Source of the DNA: Amborella trichopoda
Taxonomy: Eukaryota > Streptophyta > Magnoliopsida > Amborellales > Amborellaceae
Length of the DNA: 64,000 nucleotides
Reading direction: 5' to 3'
NCBI RefSeq assembly: GCF_000471905.2
Contig: NW_006499364.1
Location: forward strand, 2,993,036-3,057,035
Shown here piece after piece: positions 58,263-64,000 of this stretch (the first letter of the stretch is position 1; the number at the start of each line of letters is the position of its first letter). Both the position numbers and the translations under genes were made by a program. The notes under the pieces are model-generated. The model saw only the letters and a program-made list of their open reading frames with translations, was not told where the DNA came from and did no database searches.

Positions 58263-59003
58263 TGTAAGGACCTCAAATTTCCTTAGGCATGCGATGCACA
58301 CGTTGATGGAGGGTGAAACAGAGGCCTAGTGCCGTTTGGAGAATCGTCACGCGTGTATAAGAGCTTAGTGCCGTCTGTGGCCCAACGTCGTTTGTAATAT
58401 GAAGAGGAGAGAGAATATCAGCGCCATCTGTGAAAGAGGCTAGTGCCGCGAGTGTAAGGATGCATCGCCGCACATGAATGGTTCAATGTTGTGCGTGACA
58501 TGAGGCAATGATGTGCGGGAACAAGAGTGTAGCATTGTTTGTGTAGTAGAAAGAAGAGATAGAAAAACACATGCGACAATACAGAGAGGGCGTGTGGTAG
58601 TGGAGAGCGTGCGGCATTGAAGGAAGAAGAAGTAGAAGAAGACTAGCATCGTGAGTGAAAAGAAGATGTGATTGCTACTGTATGTGTCAGTATCGTGCAA
58701 GTCAGCTACTGTAACCTTCACCAACCCTGTCAACCACAGTGTTTCCCACCTATCTTGGATACTTAAACCGCTCTCCCCTTCATCTCACTATTGTTGCCCC
58801 TTTCTTTCTCTCTCTAGAGCCCAAGGTTGAAGTTCCTTACTGCTGCTATTTAGAGATAGCCATTGCTTGAAGCTTGATGTGGCCTGTGAGTGGACGTTTG
58901 GAGGTGTCATTGAGCACAGGTAAGTAGGTTCGGCATCTTTGCACCAAGAAATATCATAGAACTCAATTTTATGTATTGAAATTGGTTAAAATGGTAGGAT
59001 GAG
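58263..59003 (+). other. Possible LTR start followed by GTGCCG-type repeats
   Basis: TGTAAGGACCTCAAATTTCC at 58263 looks like a plant LTR start. It is followed (58300-58700) by imperfect repeats around TAGTGCCGTCTGTG and CAATGTTGTGCGTGACATGAG. There is no second copy in the window. L9 interrupts the region at 59004. Confidence 0.3.
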
Positions 59004-61285
59004 TGGTTAGGCGCCTCGATCTCACCCTTTGGATCTGGATGATCTGACGGAATATATCTCAGGTTTATGGCGAACCCGGGATTTGAGATCGCTCTTTAAG
59101 AACCTTGCTCAAGAGAAAGGGCAGGTACACTAACTAATGAGAGAAGAATTGAAGGTGGGTTTGGGACCTACTTGGGCTGGCTCGCGTGGGTTCCCTCTTA
59201 GATCACAAAGAAAGCCCCCCAGCTGCTTTAGCTGGTTCGGAATCATTTCCCTTGATCTGCAATCCTCTTGTTTTCTACACAACAATTCTATGGTTAATTT
59301 GTAAGACAAGTGGGTCAAAGAGACTCACCCTTGTCTTAGGGCAACGTACCTTCATGCGAGAGGGTGATGAAGCGTAAGGTTTAAATAAAAACACAAAAGA
59401 GATGAAAACTTGTCAAAGAGGCGAGACTAGCATGACAGCCGGGAAGTTATTGACTTGGAGTGGTAGCAAGTCGGACATGGTTCTCAAGATCAGCACGACA
59501 GCAATACTACTCGAAATCAAGACCGATATGGCGGTGCTAGGCTCAGTCTACCCTCAGTCAACTGAAAAGATAAAAGAGTGTGAAAAGAAGACACGAAACG
59601 ACAGAGAGATGAGGTCCCGATAGCGCTAGGAGTCACCACTCATGATCGTGGAGTAGCAGCGTCGTGGCCCTTTAGTGGTGCTCGACTCTACTACTCATGG
59701 TTAGAGAGTGAGAAATGAATTACAGACGGTGCTAGGTATCGTCATTGACAACATAAGAAGACAACATGCCCCTGTGCGGATGATGATAGTCTCTGATGAA
59801 GCGCGCAGCGATGGTCGTTCGTGAAGGGCACGGCGGTAATCCTCAAGAGATGCATGGTGATAGGTGTGGGATGCAACAGGGATGATGATGAACATGGAAT
59901 ACACGAAGAACACTTCGTGAATGGTGATATGCGTTGCCGAGGCCTCTAGCAGGCAGCGAAGGGTATCTCCGTCTACTATAGACAGGCAACAGGGAAAGAC
60001 CCCAGCGGGCAGCAACGGGTTTCACCATCTGGATTCTTCACTAAGACGTCAAAGCTATGTCTGTGGATGACGATGGGCAGCGCCGTCTAAAGGCCTCACT
60101 AGACGAAAGAGATAGAAGCAAAGATGGAGAGTGAAACTCATGCATGGCACTGCCATCGCCATGTGCGATCTGTGTAACCTCAGGGGAGGCATGCACGACA
60201 CTGCCACTATTGCGAGGAACTCAGACGAAGGAGGAGGGAGGGAAGAGTGGAAAGAAGAGAGAGAGAAGAAGAAAATGAAAAGAAAGAAGAGAAGATTTAC
60301 CTCGAACCTCGAACCTCTCACCTCAATCTCTCTAATGTGACCTAACAATGAGAAGAAAGAGAAACTTGTATTAAGTAAAAACTCTCTCTTTTGTGAAAGG
60401 TTGAGTCCTCTGGTGTATACAATACTCGTACGTATATATAGAATTTGCCCCAAACATAGGTGGAAGATCAAAAGTAACTCCAATTACTAGAAATTAAGAT
60501 TAGATTGAATTAAAAGAAATTAGAAAATAGGGTGCAAAATGAAAGATTTGCCCCTGCGAAACAATTCATGGAATTCCAGAACAGTCCATACGTTGCCATA
60601 AAACTTCCGTGATCTTACATGGCTGATCCAAAGTTGTTCTGATGCTCGGTTGATTGTGAGATGATCATTTTCTTGTAGGGCTCGACGTGGCAATCAATTT
60701 GATACCAACTTTGAGCCATGGATCTTGTTTTTAGTGCACGATCATGTGACTTGAAATTTGAATGGATCTTGAAACTTCAGATCTATTGTTTACTCGTTTC
60801 TTGATGTTTTTCGGTGATTTCTTCGCTGAATTACAGTGAGCATGCTATTATAATAGTGGGGTAACAAACATAGCACAAATCCGTGCCCGAATGAAGATTT
60901 TGCAACCTTGGAATTTTGGTCAGAATCTGGAATTTCGACTACAGAATTTGTAGTAGCTTCGTCAGCTTTGTGGGCAAAATCCGACCATTCATCACGTACA
61001 AGGTTTGGGTCAGTGATAGACTGAAGCCTTACGAACATGATGGAGTTGGTCTCGCGACGATGTGATCTGGCTGCTCCAGTGAGGCACGAAGCTGTTGAAT
61101 TCCTGCACTTTTTTCACGGATTAATAACTTCTCTCTAGCTTTTCTTTACGCTTGGGTGTCGTCACTGGACGTGCCCATATCAAATTTCTCATCTTGACTA
61201 GATGAACACATTCATCAAATTTGAGTGTGATCCAACTTGAGACAGATGAGTTATGAGAATCAAAAGTCGTTGGTCATGACTGTCC
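59004..61285 (-). mobile_element. Antisense LTR L9 (subfamily B), 5' truncated
   Basis: The 3' end is exact (plus strand TGGTTAGGCGCCTCGATC at 59004). U5, a short GC-richer repeat part similar to L4 (for example GGTTTCACCATCTGGATTC near 60020), TATA and U3 follow. No PBS or internal region is attached, so it may come from a solo LTR. It ends near 61285 in the middle of U3, directly at L10. Confidence 0.8.
60433..60440 (-). promoter_or_regulatory. TATA box of LTR L9
   Basis: TATATATA before CACCTATGTTTGGGGC on the minus strand, as in L4 and L5. Confidence 0.65.
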
Positions 61286-61834
61286 CTTCCAGTCATGATT
61301 TGTATTCGAAATCACCTACCTTGATTTGTATTCTTCTTGTTTTTCTGCAATCAGACATAAATAAGGCAAAGGTTATAAGACATGTGGGTCAGACCTTACC
61401 CTTTTCCTCTTTAATGAACGTACACAAACAAGCCATTGAAAAAGAAAAAGATAAGAGAGACGGAGGAGAGAAGAATTCGACTAAGCGAGAGGATCAGAGT
61501 GGTGATTAGGTTGGTGAATAACCGGCTTGACGTGGTAGCAAAACGGACTCTGTAACTAAGGGCGGCTCACGGGATTACTACTAGACGTCATTACCTATAC
61601 CGACGAGCAAGGCACACTGGTCAGTCTATCGTGGTAATAAAGCAGGCCAAGTAATCTTGACACAACAACATTACGGCTAGATGATATGACTACTATGAGA
61701 GGTTAATATTAATCCCTCTTAGTCGAATGAAGGAGTAGTAGAATTAAGAGGAGAAGAAAGGAAAGAAAGAAGGAGAGAGAAGAAAGGAAGAGAAGAGTAT
61801 GAAAGGAGAGAGGATAAAGGATAGAGGGAAGGAA

Positions 61835-62540
61835 GGCACAGTCGATGCTAAGCATCACCGATTGTGTTAGAAGGAAGAGAGAGAAACACAGTCGGTGCTA
61901 GACTTCACTGACTGTGTTGTACAGAGGAGAAGAGAGAGGAGATGCAATCGGTGCTAAGCTTCTTCAACTGTGATAGAAGAGGAGAGAGAATTCTAGTCGA
62001 TGCGAGGCTTGATCAACTGAGAGAAGAGGAGAGAGAAAACTAGTCTACATTAAGCTTTGTTGACTAATAAAAGAGAGAGAGAAAATCAACCAGCACTAGG
62101 CTTCATCGCTTGACAAAAGAGGAGAGAGAAAACCAGTCAGCATTAGGCTTCATTGAATGACAAAAGAAGAGAGAGAGCACTAGTTGGTGCTAGGCTTCAC
62201 TGATTGACATAAGAGGAGAGAGAAAACCAGTTGGTGGTAGGCTTCACCATTTGACAAAAGAAGAGAGAGATAACCAGTAGACATTAATCTGCACCGACTG
62301 ACAAAAGAGGAGAGAGAAAACCAGTCGGTGCTAAGCTTTACCGACTGACAGAAGAGGAAAGAGAAAACTAATTAAAGCTAGGCTTTGCTGGTTGTGACAG
62401 AAGACAAAGAAAACCAATCGGTGTTAGGTTTCACTAATTGTGACAAAAGAAAGAGAAAATCAATCAGTGCTAGGCTTCCCCTGTTGTGACAGAAGAAAAG
62501 GGAGAACCAACCGGTATTAAGCTTTGCCATTTGCATTAGA
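61835..62540 (-). repeat. Hairpin minisatellite in L10
   Basis: About thirteen units of 50-60 bases of the family seen in L7. Good stems include CAGTCGGT/ACCGACTG near 62316-62347 and ACAGTCGGTG paired to CACTGACTGT near 61887-61917 with one G-T pair. Confidence 0.7.
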
Positions 62541-63023
62541 AGATGACAGATGGAGATAGAGATGAGAAGAAGGGAAGAGAAAGAAAGAGAAAGAGATGAG
62601 AAGAAGAGAGAGAAAGAGAGAGATGAGAAGAAGAAGAGAAAGAGAAAGAGCTAGAGATGAGAAAAAGAGAGATAAAGGGATAGAGATGAGAAAAAGAGAC
62701 AGAGAGGGATAGAGACGAGAAGAAGATAAGGAGAGAGATAGAGATGTAAATAAGAGAGAAAAAGAGATAAAGAAGAGAAGGAGGAAAGAGAGAGAAAGAG
62801 ATAGAGACGGGAAGAAGGAAAGAGAGAAAGAGATAGAGACGAGAAGAGAGGAGGAGAGAGAAAGAGGGGAGGAGACAAAAAGCTACCTGCTTGAAGAATA
62901 TCGACCCTACTATTCTCTCTCCTCTATCTCTCCAAGACGTACCCACGAACTCAAGCAAAAATTAGAATTTTATTGATTGATCTAAGAAGAATGAATCTAT
63001 CCTTTGTATAATGAGGCTTTGCC

Positions 63024-63033
63024 TATTTATATA
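63024..63033 (-). promoter_or_regulatory. TATA box of LTR L10
   Basis: Minus strand TATATAAATA after CACCCATGTTTTAGCCC. Confidence 0.65.
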
Positions 63034-64000
63034 GAATTGGGCTAAAACATGGGTGTATGCCCGAAAACTATCGATAATTTAAGATAATTACAATTTAAAG
63101 AAATTCTAAGCTTGGGTGCAAAAAGAATATTTTGCCTCTGTCTAACAATGTGCGGAATTTCAGACCAATCCCTGCTACTTCCTGAGAACTTGCGTGATCT
63201 TCCATGGCGGACCTGGGATCATTCTGATGCCCGTTTGAGTGAAAGATTCTTGTTTTCTTGTAGGGCTCGGCCTAAAGATCATTTTGATACCAACTTTGAG
63301 TCATGAATCATGTTTTCGAGCCATGAGCATGAGACTTGAATTTTGGATGAATCTTGAAAATTTCGAATCGATTGTGTGCTCGTTCCATTATGTTTCTTCC
63401 TGATTTCTTCATTGAATCACAATGAGCATGCCATCATGATCTTGTTGCAGCAATCGTAGCTCAATTTCGTGTTCGGATGAAGATTTTGTCGTCTTAAGTT
63501 TTTGACCGGAATCCTGAAATCCGGCAGCCGAAATTTACAGTAGCTTTGACATCTTCGTGTGTGAAGTCCAACAGTTTATCGTATGCGAGTTCGGACTAGA
63601 GATAGCCTTGAACCTCGTGCACATAATCTAATTGGTTTCGTGCCGACTTGGTACGCGAGCGTTGTGATCTGGCTGCTCGAACAAGACGTGCTGCTGCAAA
63701 ATTTTCTACTTCCGTCCTTCACAAATCAGCGACTTTAAGTTAGTGTTTCTCTCTGCTCGGGGGTCATCACGGGGCGTATCACATATTGAATTATTCGTCT
63801 TGATGAGATGAACATGCTCACCAACTTTGCGAGCAATCCGACTTGGAACAAGTGAGATATAGGCCTAAAAAGTGATGGCCCGTGACTACAAAAATGACCA
63901 CCTTTAATGGTGTTTTCGTGCAGGGTGGCGACACGAGAATAGTGTGCGGCCTACCCTTTTTCGGTATTTTACCCATAGCTTTGTCTTGAAGTGCCTGATT

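Larger units (their letters stand above)
61286..64000 (-). mobile_element. Antisense LTR L10 (subfamily A), runs out of the window
   Basis: From about 61290 the sequence matches L7 from 51404 on (GAAATCACCT, AAGGTTATAAGACA, GTGGGTCAG), through the short motifs, minisatellite, purine-rich run (62530-62875), TATA and U3. The 3' end of this LTR is missing, and its 5' end lies beyond 64000. Confidence 0.85.

Overview
The window looks like repeat-dense nuclear DNA of a flowering plant. I found no intact host gene. Almost all of it is a pile of old, broken LTR retrotransposons whose protein remnants (gag with CHHC zinc knuckles, a DGGSAVN protease, RT with YVDD, RNase H, and an integrase with an HHCC domain) match the plant Ty3/gypsy Tat/Ogre type. 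The species cannot be named from sequence alone. I use E1-E8 for elements and L1-L11 for LTR copies. Nothing else (tRNA, rRNA, CRISPR, bacterial-type operons) is visible.

Layout. 1-72: tip of an unrelated LTR (- strand). 73-3197: E1 (+), the end of LTR L1, a primer-binding site (PBS) and leader. 3198-~9950: E2 (+), complete 5' LTR L2, PBS, leader ORF1 and gag, cut off. ~9951-11102 and 30727-32290: one antisense LTR (L3) split in two by E4. 11103-30726: E4 (+), the only element seen end to end (19.6 kb). It has two ~2.5 kb LTRs and a near-perfect 5-bp target-site duplication. Inside are ORF1, gag and protease on the + strand, then a plant-mobile-domain (PMD) gene on the opposite strand with its own TATA box, then blocks of tandem repeats. 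It has no RT, RNase H or integrase. 32291-39344: E5 (-), gag, ORF1, PBS and LTR L6. 39345-48228: E6 (-), a tandem-repeat 3' region, integrase, RNase H and RT, with gag and protease deleted, then ORF1, PBS and partial LTR L8. 48229-54665: E7 (-), truncated gag, ORF1, PBS and complete LTR L7. 54666-55425: E8 (-), an RT fragment that E7 landed in. 55426-56891: LTR fragment L11, ending at a 20-N assembly gap. 56912-59003: AT-rich and unclassified DNA. 59004-64000: two fused antisense LTR fragments, L9 and L10.

How the parts relate. All elements with a preserved leader share the same PBS-type sequence and an ATG 86-101 bp after it that opens a conserved frame (ORF1) ahead of gag. The LTRs are long (2.5-3.6 kb) because the transcribed R/U5 part carries pyrimidine-rich tracts and minisatellites; several units of these form hairpins whose arms co-vary. 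E4 (gag-protease plus antisense PMD gene, no polymerase) and E6 (polymerase, no gag-protease) share a 3' tandem-repeat motif, so they look like complementary incomplete members of one group. Every coding copy has stops and frameshifts; nothing here looks competent for movement today.

The points most worth a second look are the antisense PMD gene in E4 with a perfect 11-bp inverted repeat at its expected transcription start, the conserved leader ORF1, the doubled and tripled CHHC knuckles in gag, and the covarying hairpin minisatellites in the LTRs. Boundaries marked approximate were judged by eye.
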